DNA of 64,000 nt, from the NCBI GenBank assembly GCA_030263665.1, contig SZPK01000018.1, positions 1 through 64,000 on the forward strand, read 5' to 3'. Each line of letters starts with the position of its first letter. Position 1 is the first letter of the stretch. Made by a program: the position numbers and the translations under genes. Below, piece by piece: positions 39,291 to 47,295 of this stretch. The stretch comes from Villigracilis sp024434165. GTDB taxonomy: Bacteria; Chloroflexota; Anaerolineae; Anaerolineales; Villigracilaceae. Below the pieces are notes generated by a model. It saw nothing but the letters and a program-made list of their open reading frames with translations, was not told the DNA's origin and made no database searches.

Positions 39291-40160
39291 ATGACAACCA
39301 AAGCAAAAGTCGTTACTATCGTTGAAATCCTCCTGATCTATGCCATGATGCAGGCGGTCAGCATCGCATTGCAGCCAACGGGCATTGATCGGTGGCAGCG
39401 TGAAAATCTCGGCTGGTCGTATACCGGGATGTTCATCTTCGTTGGAATCCCCGCACTGCTTATTTGGTTAACGCGGCGGGATTGGGCAGAGTATGGCGTC
39501 TCACTCGCGGACTGGCAGACAAATCTCGATATTGGAATCAAAGCCTATCTGGTGCGTATCATCCCTTATGTGTTCGGCGTGGGCGGCGCCATGTGGTTGA
39601 TGCTGGATAGAAATGAACTCAGCGGCGGCGCGTTTGTAGCGTTGATGGAGGCCGTTGGTTTGGCGGTGATGCTGTGGGTGTTGAATTGCCGGAAGCCGAT
39701 GAAATCCGGGCGTGGGAATGTCATCGTCACGATCCTGCTTCTGCTGTTCCCGATTCTCCTTGCACTGGCGATGAACAAATTGAGTTTGGTGGTCATTTCG
39801 ACGGCAGCGTGGCAATTCGTCTTTTCGGGGTTCGGGGAGGAATTCGTCTGGCGCGGCTACGTTCAATCGAGGTTGAATCAGGCGTTCGGTCGTCCGATGC
39901 GGATGTTCGGAGTCCCGTTTGGCTGGGGACTCATCATCGCATCCCTTCTGTTCGGCTTCCTGCACGCGTTCAATACGTACGATCCCACCGCCGGGTTTGC
40001 GTCCCTTTCATGGGGCTCCGCGCTTGCATCCGCAGGGGCGGGACTGATGTTCGGCGTGATCCGCGAAAAGACAGGCACGCTCCTCGCCCCCGGCATCGCG
40101 CACGGGCTTCCCGACGCGGTCGGTGAAGCGCTGGCAAAAATTTTCGGCTGGGCGTTATGA
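39291..40160 (+). CDS. CPBP-family intramembrane metalloprotease
   Basis: 289 residues, about eight transmembrane helices. Family motifs: G-E-E-F-V-W-R-G-Y (the E-E-x3-R motif 1) and F-G-F-L-H-A-F-N (motif 2 with His). These bacterial relatives of CAAX prenyl proteases (Abi/Rce1 fold) cleave or modify unknown membrane peptides, sometimes for bacteriocin immunity. Stands alone between a response regulator and a convergent DUF1684 gene. Confidence 0.8.
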   Translation: MTTKAKVVTIVEILLIYAMMQAVSIALQPTGIDRWQRENLGWSYTGMFIFVGIPALLIWLTRRDWAEYGVSLADWQTNLDIGIKAYLVRIIPYVFGVGGAMWLMLDRNELSGGAFVALMEAVGLAVMLWVLNCRKPMKSGRGNVIVTILLLLFPILLALAMNKLSLVVISTAAWQFVFSGFGEEFVWRGYVQSRLNQAFGRPMRMFGVPFGWGLIIASLLFGFLHAFNTYDPTAGFASLSWGSALASAGAGLMFGVIREKTGTLLAPGIAHGLPDAVGEALAKIFGWAL

Positions 40161-40243
40161 AAAGGACTGCGCCTTATCAGGCGGGCAAAGAGGCGCCTGA
40201 CAAATGAGCTGCCAATTCTCCGACGCCGCAAAGTCGTATCCTG

Positions 40244-40750
40244 TCACTCATGAAATATTTTTTCCCCTGCGCGAATCGCCACCTTCAGGCGGTTTTCCGC
40301 CGGGGTGATCGGGCAGGACCACATCTCGTTGTAGGCGCAGTATGGGTTGTAGGCATGGTTGAAATCCACAAGGAAACGCCCGCCCGGCAAAGGTTCCGGT
40401 TCGAGGTAGCGTCCGGCAGGATACGTCTCCCTGCCTGCCAGGGAATCCACAAAAGGCAAAAAGAAGCCATGCTGACTACGGTAGATCGTCAACTCGGCGC
40501 TTTCTCCGTCCACAGTAAACTTGAACCTGCCATACCGCTCGTAGACCTGCACATCGCCGGTGGTAGTCTGCATCTCGAAGCGGTCTTTTTCAGGGAATTC
40601 ATCCACTTTCACTTCGAGGCGCAGATCCTCGTTTTCAGGAAAATAACTCAAGCCCTTGAAAACAGCGCGCTGTTCGCGGGTCAACGGGCTTTGCGGGTGT
40701 CCGCCAAAGAACGCGTCCTTTTCGGCGCGGAAGGCATCCAATTCTGTCAT
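40244..40750 (-). CDS. DUF1684 family protein
   Basis: 168 residues. Matches DUF1684 by the pattern R-Y-L-E-P-E-P-L-P-G-G-R, then F-N-H-A-Y-N-P-Y-C-A-Y-N and W-S-C-P-I-T-P-A-E-N-R-L. Start supported by GGAGG 5 nt before the ATG. Molecular function of the family is unknown. It is monocistronic here; upstream, 40751-40930 has only a degraded CAGGGGCGGCC repeat. Confidence 0.82.
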   Translation of the reverse strand: MTELDAFRAEKDAFFGGHPQSPLTREQRAVFKGLSYFPENEDLRLEVKVDEFPEKDRFEMQTTTGDVQVYERYGRFKFTVDGESAELTIYRSQHGFFLPFVDSLAGRETYPAGRYLEPEPLPGGRFLVDFNHAYNPYCAYNEMWSCPITPAENRLKVAIRAGEKIFHE

Positions 40751-40937
40751 GGTTCCTCCAAAACAAAGTCTGAAAGATAGACAGATAGCGGAACGAATTT
40801 CTTACGAATTCATGGTAGGCGGCAGGGCGGCTCTTTCTTGCGGATGGGCTGCCTGTTTTGCCCAAGCGGGCCGCCCCTGCGGCGAAATCGCGCAGGGTGA
40901 GTTACGAAATCATGACCATTTTGCCAGCCCCTTGCCA

Positions 40938-40966
40938 ATTCAGTTGCTTTATGCTATTTTTAGCGG
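40938..40966 (+). promoter_or_regulatory. Candidate promoter of receiver-thpR-rsfS operon
   Basis: TTGCCA, a 17-bp spacer and TATTTT lie just before the receiver gene, followed by GGAAGGAA as RBS and ATG at 40979. Good spacing but a weak -10. Confidence 0.4.
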
Positions 40967-40978
40967 GAAGGAACCCAA

Positions 40979-41368
40979 ATGCCGACAGTTCAAAAAACGG
41001 TCATGATTATCGAAGACGAGCCGGATGCCGCCGAACTCTTTGCGGAGATGATGCGCGTCAACGGCTTCCGGGTCATCAAGATGTTTTCCAGCACTCCCGC
41101 CATTCCGATGATCGCGCAGGAAAAGCCGGATATCATCCTCCTCGATATCATGATGCCGGATATTTCAGGGCTGGAAGTCCTGCGTTACATGCGCCGGGAA
41201 CCGGAACTGGCAAAAATACCCGTCATTGTAGTTTCCGCCAAAAGCATGCCCGGCGACATCAAGACCGGGCTCGAGGCGGGCGCATCCATGTACCTCACCA
41301 AACCGGTCGGGTTCCAGGATCTCAAACAGGCTGTGGAAAAAGTATTGAGCAACAACCATACTGCATGA
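40979..41368 (+). CDS. Stand-alone response regulator receiver protein
   Basis: 129 residues consisting only of a CheY-like receiver: E-D-E-P-D acidic patch, phospho-acceptor Asp in I-I-L-L-D-I-M-M-P-D, S in V-V-V-S-A-K, Lys in L-T-K-P-V. No output domain. Its stop overlaps the thpR start (ATGA). Probably conveys signals by protein-protein contacts; partner kinase unknown. Confidence 0.88.
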   Translation: MPTVQKTVMIIEDEPDAAELFAEMMRVNGFRVIKMFSSTPAIPMIAQEKPDIILLDIMMPDISGLEVLRYMRREPELAKIPVIVVSAKSMPGDIKTGLEAGASMYLTKPVGFQDLKQAVEKVLSNNHTA

Positions 41369-41958
41369 ATCAAATTCGAGCCTTCATCGCCATTGACCTG
41401 CCCAAACCCATTCAGGAATCAGTCGAAAAGCAAACCGCCGCCCTGCGCCGCACGCTGGGAGATGACCTCGTCCGCTGGGTGCCCGTGCACAACATGCACC
41501 TGACCTTGAAATTCATCGGGAATATTGCCGCCTCGCATGTGGATTTCCTCAAGCAGATGCTGGCTCAGTCGGCGGATTCTCATTCGCAGTTCGACCTGCA
41601 AATCAGCGGCGCCGGCTCCTTCCCAAACCCGAAGCGGCCCCGCGTCCTTTGGGTTGGGATTCACGCCCCGGCTGAACTGACCTCCCTTCAAACCAGCATC
41701 GAAAAAGGCGCGCTCCGCCTGGGTTACGAGAAGGAAGAACGCCCTTTTTCGCCGCATCTCACCCTGGGGCGCGTACGCCAGAACATCTCACCGGCGGGCT
41801 TGCAGAAAATCCGCCTGGCATTGGAAAACACTCAGATTGGAAGGATCGGCGCCGCCAGGATTGACGCCCTCCATCTCTACCAAAGCGACCTGCGCTCCGA
41901 CGGGTCGGTCTACACAAAACTATTCTCCGCGCCGCTGAAAGCGGCAGCCCGTAATTGA
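41365..41958 (+). CDS. thpR: RNA 2',3'-cyclic phosphodiesterase (2'-5' RNA ligase family)
   Basis: 197 residues with the two H-x-T-x motifs of the 2H phosphoesterase superfamily: H-L-T-L-K-F-I-G-N and H-L-T-L-G-R-V. Opens with the family's I-R-A-F-I-A-I-D-L-P. It hydrolyses 2',3'-cyclic phosphate RNA ends; the physiological role is unclear. Start overlaps the receiver stop by 4 nt. Confidence 0.9.
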   Translation: MNQIRAFIAIDLPKPIQESVEKQTAALRRTLGDDLVRWVPVHNMHLTLKFIGNIAASHVDFLKQMLAQSADSHSQFDLQISGAGSFPNPKRPRVLWVGIHAPAELTSLQTSIEKGALRLGYEKEERPFSPHLTLGRVRQNISPAGLQKIRLALENTQIGRIGAARIDALHLYQSDLRSDGSVYTKLFSAPLKAAARN

Positions 41959-41973
41959 CCAGAGAGGTGACAT

Positions 41974-42318
41974 CTGAATCCGCTTGAACTTGCCCGCGAA
42001 ATCGTAAACTCCCTCGAAGACAAAAAGGGAGAGGACATCGTCCTACTGGATATTAAAGGAATTGCCTCCTTTACCGACTATTTCGTTATCTGCACCGGCA
42101 CCAGCGACCGCATGCTCGACGCACTCGCCAACGCCGCCATGGACGACATGCGCAGAAAACACCGCAAGAAAGCCAAAAAACAGGGCAACTCCCGCGACGG
42201 CTGGGTGGTCGTGGACTATGGCGATGTAGTGGTGCATCTCTTCTCCCCCGACCAGCGCGATTTTTACGCCATCGAAGAGTTGTGGGAAGACGGAAAAGTT
42301 CTGCTCAGGTTGAAATAG
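41974..42318 (+). CDS. rsfS: Ribosomal silencing factor RsfS, apparent CTG start
   Basis: RsfS binds ribosomal protein uL14 and blocks subunit joining in starvation. From CTG the 114-residue product reads N-P-L-E-L-A-R-E-I-V, then E-D-I-V-L-L-D-I-K, F-T-D-Y-F-V-I-C-T-G-T-S and D-Y-G-D-V-V-V-H-L-F, all family signatures at the expected distance from the start. An in-frame TGA lies two codons upstream of the CTG and no ATG, GTG or TTG occurs before residue 47, which is inside the domain. GAGAGGTGA sits at Shine-Dalgarno distance. The start could be CTG, or the start codon may be mutated. Confidence 0.88.
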   Translation: MNPLELAREIVNSLEDKKGEDIVLLDIKGIASFTDYFVICTGTSDRMLDALANAAMDDMRRKHRKKAKKQGNSRDGWVVVDYGDVVVHLFSPDQRDFYAIEELWEDGKVLLRLK

Positions 42319-42320
42319 CA

Positions 42321-42352
42321 AAATCCCGCCGGCGCCAACGCCGGCGGGATTT
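42321..42352. terminator. Rho-independent terminator between rsfS and ndk
   Basis: AAATCCCGCCGGCG, loop CCAA, CGCCGGCGGGATTT: a 14-bp, GC-rich stem 3 nt after the rsfS stop. With T and A flanks it can serve rsfS and, less closely, the convergent ndk. Confidence 0.9.
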
Positions 42353-42421
42353 TCAAATTAAGGTCAAAACCAGGTGACGCGGCTGCGGCAAACAGGAAGG
42401 ACCTTGTGCCGAGGCAAAGCC

Positions 42422-42874
42422 TTATTTCTCGAACACCCATGCGTCGGTTGCACGTTCCCACTTTACCAGTTCGTCAGCCTGGAACCACAGCGCCGTCTCA
42501 CGCTCGCCGGTTTCGGGTTTGTCCGAAGCGTGAATGAGGTTGCGCCCCACTTCGAGCGCAAAGTCGTGGCGGATGGTCCCCGGCGCGGCTTCGACCGGTT
42601 TGGTCGAGCCAACCGTCTGGCGCACAGCCGCCACCGCGTTGGGGCCCTCCCACACCATCGCCATTACCGGCGCGGATGTGATGTATGAGATCAAGCCGTT
42701 GTAAAAAGGCTTGCCCTTGTGTTCGGCGTAATGTGCCTCCGCCAGCGACTGGCTGACCCGAATGAATTTCGCGCCGACGAGACGAAGTCCGCGGCGTTCG
42801 AAGCGCGAGATCACCTCGCCGATCAAACCGCGCTGGACGCCATCGGGTTTTACAAGTACGAGCGTTCTTTCCAC
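42422..42874 (-). CDS. ndk: Nucleoside diphosphate kinase
   Basis: Transfers the gamma-phosphate of ATP to nucleoside diphosphates. 150 residues, normal length. R-T-L-V-L-V-K-P-D-G-V near the start, and the active-site histidine in N-L-I-H-A-S-D. Ends W-V-F-E. Preceded by a palindrome and the TPR gene on the same strand. Confidence 0.96.
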   Translation of the reverse strand: MERTLVLVKPDGVQRGLIGEVISRFERRGLRLVGAKFIRVSQSLAEAHYAEHKGKPFYNGLISYITSAPVMAMVWEGPNAVAAVRQTVGSTKPVEAAPGTIRHDFALEVGRNLIHASDKPETGERETALWFQADELVKWERATDAWVFEK

Positions 42875-42900
42875 AGAATTCCTCCAAAAGTTTGGTTACA

Positions 42901-42933
42901 AAACCTGACAGGTCTGCGAGACCTGTCAGGTTT
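42901..42933. repeat. AAACCTGACAGGTC-type palindrome
   Basis: AAACCTGACAGGTCT, loop GCG, AGACCTGTCAGGTTT, followed by GTTTT. It lies after the TPR gene stop and before ndk on the minus strand. A related perfect palindrome is at 58615-58645. Could terminate in either direction. Confidence 0.7.
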
Positions 42934-42936
42934 GTT

Positions 42937-45879
42937 TTATCGAATTAGCTCTTCCGCTTTGTTGTAGGCGTCGAGCGCTTCCTTCAACCGGTTCGCGCGC
43001 ATGTACGCGTCGCCCAGCGTCTGCCAGATGCTGACCTCCACCGGGTAACGGTACAGCGAATCGTTCAAATGACCGACGATCTCTTCAAGGTGCCTGCCCT
43101 TCTTGATGAGTTTCCCGTAGTGCATCAACGCTTCGGGAATGTCGCCGCGGTCCAACTCCGCCTTTGCCTGGTTCAACAAATTGACGCCGGTCTGCCCCTC
43201 GGATTTTCGCACGCGGGCTTGCGGCTGCCTGACGGGCGCTTTCCTTGCGGCGGGCTTCTCCACGGGCTCGGGGGAAGGCGGGCTCTGCACCAGCCGTTGA
43301 CCGCGTTCCTGCGCGGCGGGTTTCTCCGAGATGGGATGCCAATCGGTAGGCGAAGTGGGTTTCGCCGGGCGGGGAGCCGCCTCCCCTTCCCATTGTTCAC
43401 GGTGCAGCCAGGGCGGCAGGTCTTCGCCGGCTGTCGCTGCGTCGGTTTCCTCTTCCACGCCCTGCAGCCAATCGGGTAGATCCGCCGACAGGGAAACAGG
43501 AACAGCCTCCTCCGTCGGGGTCGAGGCGGGGGTCTGCTTCCAAATCTCTTCCGCAGGTTCGGCTTCCGATTCCACATCGCGCAACCAGTCCGGCAAGTCT
43601 GCCGATGGTTCAGGAGTTTTTTCAGGCTGGCTGGGGAAGGGCGGACGCTGGGAAGCCTGAAGGAGCGCAGGATCGAGTTCGAGACCGGGTTCGTTATCCA
43701 GCCCACTGAGCCAATCCGAAAGGTCCTGGTTGCCCACCACCTGCTCAGCCGTAACGTGTGTTTCCTTTTCGAGGGTGTCGAGCCAGTTCGGCAGGTCGGG
43801 CGCAGGTTCGGCAAATTTCTGTTCTTCGGCGGTCGCTGCGGAAGACGCGGCTGGTTCGTTCAGCCATTCGGGAATCTCGCCGCGTTCGAGGGGTTGTTCT
43901 TCCGGCTCGGGTTTCATCCAATCCGGCAGGTCGGCATCGGCTGCGGGCTGTCTGGGCTTTTCTCCGCCTTCGAGATTGCGAAGCCACATGCCGGTTTCAT
44001 CGGCAGGTTGGGCGGCGGTTGTCTTTTCAAATTCGGCGAAAAAGTCTTCGCCGACGTTTTGTGCGTTTTCGACCCATTCGGCTTTGGCGGGTTGAGCCGG
44101 GGCGGCTGGGGTTTCTCCCATGGATTGAACCTGCTGGACCCAATCCGGCGGGGTCTCGGTGCGTTTGCTCGGGTCGGTGACGAGTTCCTCGGGCTTTGCG
44201 CCGTGTTTCGCCGCCAGCGACTCAAGCCAGGCAATCGCATCGTCCTGTTCCTGGGCAGATGCGCCAAGATTTTCCGCCTGCGCAGGCTGCACCTGGGAGA
44301 CGCCCTGCGCCTGCTGCACCCATTCGGGCGGAGTTTCGCTGCGCTTGTTCGGGTCGGTGACGAGTTCTTCGGGTTTTGCGCCGTGTTTCGCCGCCAGCGA
44401 CTCAAGCCAGGCAATCGCATCGTCCTGTTCCTGGGGGGATGTACCCAACTCTTCGGGAGGCTGTTGTTCCATTTGCGGCTCCACTTGCGGCTCTGCTGCC
44501 TTCAACCAGTCTGGAAGGTTGGCAGGCTGGGCGGGCTCTTCTGTCTGTGCGCCGCCGAGACCCTTCAACCAATCCGGGGTTTCGGCGGGAGTTGCAGGCT
44601 CTTCCTCCCACTGCGCCTGTGTGCCCGCGCCTGCGGCTGTCGCACCGGTGGCAAGCCCTGCCAGCCATCCGGTATCAGGTTTTTCCTGCGGCACTTCGAA
44701 CGGTTCGCCGGTCCCGCTGTCTTCAAGCCCTTTCAGCCAGTCCGGTGTGTCAATGGCAGGCGACTCGACCGGCTGGGTTTCGGTCTTCTGACTCTCCGCA
44801 GGAACCTGGCCCTTGAGCCAGTCTGGCAGGTCGGCAGGGACAAGGTCGCTCCCGGCGGGTTCTTCATCAAAAATGGATGTCGGCTGTTCGGGGGTCTTCG
44901 ATTCCCCCCAGCCGGCGGCGCGCAGGAAATCTGGAATTTCGTTTTCCGGTTTCGGTTCAGCGGCGGGGGCGGGCTTCTCGCCGAACCCGGCGGCTGTCAG
45001 CCAATCGGGCTGTGCGCCCATGGCTGCGGAATCAAGCGCAGGCGCAGATGCTGCGCCAATTCCCAGGGAGGAGCCCCATTCCTGCGCCATCGGCACTTCC
45101 TGCCCCGTGTATTCGAGGCGTTCCAAATTCACCGATGCGTCCGGCACTTCATTCGATTGGAAGATCGAACCCTTCGCAAAGTTGGCATACGGGTCCAATT
45201 CACCGACGCGCATCCGGTACACCTGCGTGCTTTCAGCGCTGCCGGCTGTGGCAGGCAGGAGTTCCACCATGATGCGGTTGGCTTCGAAGCAATAAGGATA
45301 GCGTTTCAGCAGTTGGTTGCTCAAATCGGAAGCGTCCGACTTTTGTCCGCTCTTGAAATAAGCAAGCGCAAGCAATACCTGCATATCCGCCCGCTGGGAG
45401 TCTTCGGCGAGAACGGAGCGGATTTCCGTGATGGCTTGCGGATACAACTCACCCTGCACGTAGATGCGCGCCAGCGCGCCGCGCGTCATGCGGACTTTGG
45501 GCGGCTCGACCCCATCGCGCCTTCCATACAGCCTTTGCAGTTCCCCCTGAATGGCTGGATTGGAAGGCTGCACTTCAAAGGCGCGTTCCATGTGCCAGAG
45601 GGCGTCGTCCAATTTATTCTCTTCGTCGCGGATGATGCTCAAACCCACGTGCGCCACAAAGTCGTCGGGGACCGCCATGAGCAGGCGTCCGAAAACGTCT
45701 ACGGCTTCGCTGTAGCGCCGGGCTTCGAGGTAGGTTTTACCAAGCAGGCGGTAGGTTTCGAGATGTTTCGGGAAGGTCTTGAGAATATGGCGGCAATGGG
45801 CAATCGCCTCGTCCAAATTCCCCTGCTCGATGAGGCGCTCGATTTCGCGGTTGTAAATTCGCAATGAGACTTTTGCCAT
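42937..45879 (-). CDS. TPR protein with long P-D-W-L motif linker
   Basis: 980 residues. An N-terminal TPR array (about 1-220; L-I-E-Q-G-N-L-D-E-A-I-A-H-C) and C-terminal TPR repeats (about 890-980) are joined by a roughly 600-residue acidic, Pro/Glu/Gln-rich linker. The linker holds about 15 short hydrophobic motifs of the type (L/T/P)-P-(D/E)-W-(L/V/M)-(K/Q/L). Two near-identical blocks of about 60 residues with A-W-L-E-S-L-A-A-K-H-G-A-K-P lie back to back. No signal peptide. Looks like a cytoplasmic scaffold displaying many copies of one binding motif; partners unknown. Confidence 0.8.
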   Translation of the reverse strand: MAKVSLRIYNREIERLIEQGNLDEAIAHCRHILKTFPKHLETYRLLGKTYLEARRYSEAVDVFGRLLMAVPDDFVAHVGLSIIRDEENKLDDALWHMERAFEVQPSNPAIQGELQRLYGRRDGVEPPKVRMTRGALARIYVQGELYPQAITEIRSVLAEDSQRADMQVLLALAYFKSGQKSDASDLSNQLLKRYPYCFEANRIMVELLPATAGSAESTQVYRMRVGELDPYANFAKGSIFQSNEVPDASVNLERLEYTGQEVPMAQEWGSSLGIGAASAPALDSAAMGAQPDWLTAAGFGEKPAPAAEPKPENEIPDFLRAAGWGESKTPEQPTSIFDEEPAGSDLVPADLPDWLKGQVPAESQKTETQPVESPAIDTPDWLKGLEDSGTGEPFEVPQEKPDTGWLAGLATGATAAGAGTQAQWEEEPATPAETPDWLKGLGGAQTEEPAQPANLPDWLKAAEPQVEPQMEQQPPEELGTSPQEQDDAIAWLESLAAKHGAKPEELVTDPNKRSETPPEWVQQAQGVSQVQPAQAENLGASAQEQDDAIAWLESLAAKHGAKPEELVTDPSKRTETPPDWVQQVQSMGETPAAPAQPAKAEWVENAQNVGEDFFAEFEKTTAAQPADETGMWLRNLEGGEKPRQPAADADLPDWMKPEPEEQPLERGEIPEWLNEPAASSAATAEEQKFAEPAPDLPNWLDTLEKETHVTAEQVVGNQDLSDWLSGLDNEPGLELDPALLQASQRPPFPSQPEKTPEPSADLPDWLRDVESEAEPAEEIWKQTPASTPTEEAVPVSLSADLPDWLQGVEEETDAATAGEDLPPWLHREQWEGEAAPRPAKPTSPTDWHPISEKPAAQERGQRLVQSPPSPEPVEKPAARKAPVRQPQARVRKSEGQTGVNLLNQAKAELDRGDIPEALMHYGKLIKKGRHLEEIVGHLNDSLYRYPVEVSIWQTLGDAYMRANRLKEALDAYNKAEELIR

Positions 45880-45941
45880 TACCGGTTCCTATGGATTAAG
45901 TATGCCTGATTATCAAAAAATTCGCAAGACTATACGCTATT

Positions 45942-47237
45942 TTACTCGTAAAACAGCGGCAACGGCGGCACAATTTCGTCGCTGAAGCGATGAGCAGAGA
46001 GAACCGCTTCGCGCGCTTCGGCAAGTTTTGCCTCATCATTCGCGTGAACCTCGAACAACAGCTCGCCTGCCTCCACCCGATCCCCCACTTTTTTGTGGAG
46101 GACAAACCCGACGGCATGGTCAATGGGATCGCCCTTTTGGGCGCGCCCCGCTCCCAGCGCCACCGCCGCCTCGCCCACCCGCCTCGCATGGACCTCGGAG
46201 ATGAATCCGCTGCGGGGGGCTTTGACCGCCTCGACGAATTTTGCCCGCTCGAACTTCGAGAGATCGTCCACGTAGGAGGCGTCTCCGCCCTGAGCCGCCA
46301 CCAGCACGCGCAGTTTCTCCAACGCGCTGCCATCTGCAATGGACTTTTCCGCCATGGCGCGTCCTTCCGCCAAATCCTTCGCGCGCTGACCGATCACCAG
46401 CACATGCGCGGCGACGTGCAGGCAGTGTTCCACATAATCCGGCGCGCCGCCGCCTTTCAGCGTCTCGATGGCTTCGATCACTTCGAGGGCGTTGCCCACT
46501 GCCGCACCCAGGGGTTGGTTCATGTCCGAGAGCAGGGCTGCGGTCTTTCGTCCGGCGAGGCGTCCGATATCCACCATCAGGCTGGCAAGTTCGCGGGCTT
46601 CGTCCAACGTCTGCATGAACGCACCCAGACCGGTTTTTACATCCAATACAATCGCCTGCGCGCCCGCCGCAATCTTTTTGGACATGATGGACGATGCGAT
46701 CAGCGGCATGGACGGGACGGTGCCGGTCACGTCGCGCAGCGCGTAGAGTTTCCCGTCTGCGGGGGCAAGGTCGAGCGACTGCCCTGTAAGCACAATGCCC
46801 TTTTCTTTCAATTGTTTTTTGAATTCCTCGGTGGATAAATCCACGCGGTAGCCGGGGATGGACTCGAGTTTATCGAGCGTGCCGCCGCTAAAGCCAAGCC
46901 CGCGCCCCGACATTTTGCCGACGGGCAGTCCGCATGCGGCTGCGATCGGCATGACGGAAATGCTGGTCTTGTCGCCCACGCCGCCGGAGGAATGCTTGTC
47001 CACGGCAATATCCACGATCTTCGAAAGGTCGAGCACCTGTCCCGAATGCGCCATGGCGAGCGTGAGGTCGGTGGTCTCCTGGGCGGTCATGCCGTTGAGC
47101 AGAACCGCCATTGCAAAAGCGGAAGCCTGGTAATCTGGAATATCCCCGTTGGTAAAACCCCGAATAAAAAATTCGATCTCCGCGGCTGTCAGTTCCTGTT
47201 TGTCGCGTTTTTTGATGATGATGTCTACCGCGCGCAT
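45942..47237 (-). CDS. deoA: Pyrimidine-nucleoside (thymidine) phosphorylase
   Basis: Phosphorolysis of thymidine/uridine to base and (deoxy)ribose-1-phosphate. 431 residues. Family 2 glycosyltransferase signatures: K-H-S-S-G-G-V-G-D-K-T (phosphate site), M-S-G-R-G-L-G-F-S-G-G-T-L-D-K-L-E-S-I-P, and Q-S-L-D-L-A-P-A-D-G-K-L-Y-A-L-R-D. K-T rather than a thymidine-only signature cannot decide between DeoA and Pdp. Last gene of the run that begins with the UDG gene. Confidence 0.93.
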   Translation of the reverse strand: MRAVDIIIKKRDKQELTAAEIEFFIRGFTNGDIPDYQASAFAMAVLLNGMTAQETTDLTLAMAHSGQVLDLSKIVDIAVDKHSSGGVGDKTSISVMPIAAACGLPVGKMSGRGLGFSGGTLDKLESIPGYRVDLSTEEFKKQLKEKGIVLTGQSLDLAPADGKLYALRDVTGTVPSMPLIASSIMSKKIAAGAQAIVLDVKTGLGAFMQTLDEARELASLMVDIGRLAGRKTAALLSDMNQPLGAAVGNALEVIEAIETLKGGGAPDYVEHCLHVAAHVLVIGQRAKDLAEGRAMAEKSIADGSALEKLRVLVAAQGGDASYVDDLSKFERAKFVEAVKAPRSGFISEVHARRVGEAAVALGAGRAQKGDPIDHAVGFVLHKKVGDRVEAGELLFEVHANDEAKLAEAREAVLSAHRFSDEIVPPLPLFYE

Positions 47238-47295
47238 GCGATTCTCCTTTTGGAATACTGCGCGGTTATTTTATCGCATTTTGTCTGACAAAAGA

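Noticed and set aside
43756..45867. 703-codon open frame on the plus strand
   Set aside because: Antisense of the TPR/P-D-W-L protein; composition only reflects the repeat-rich coding strand.
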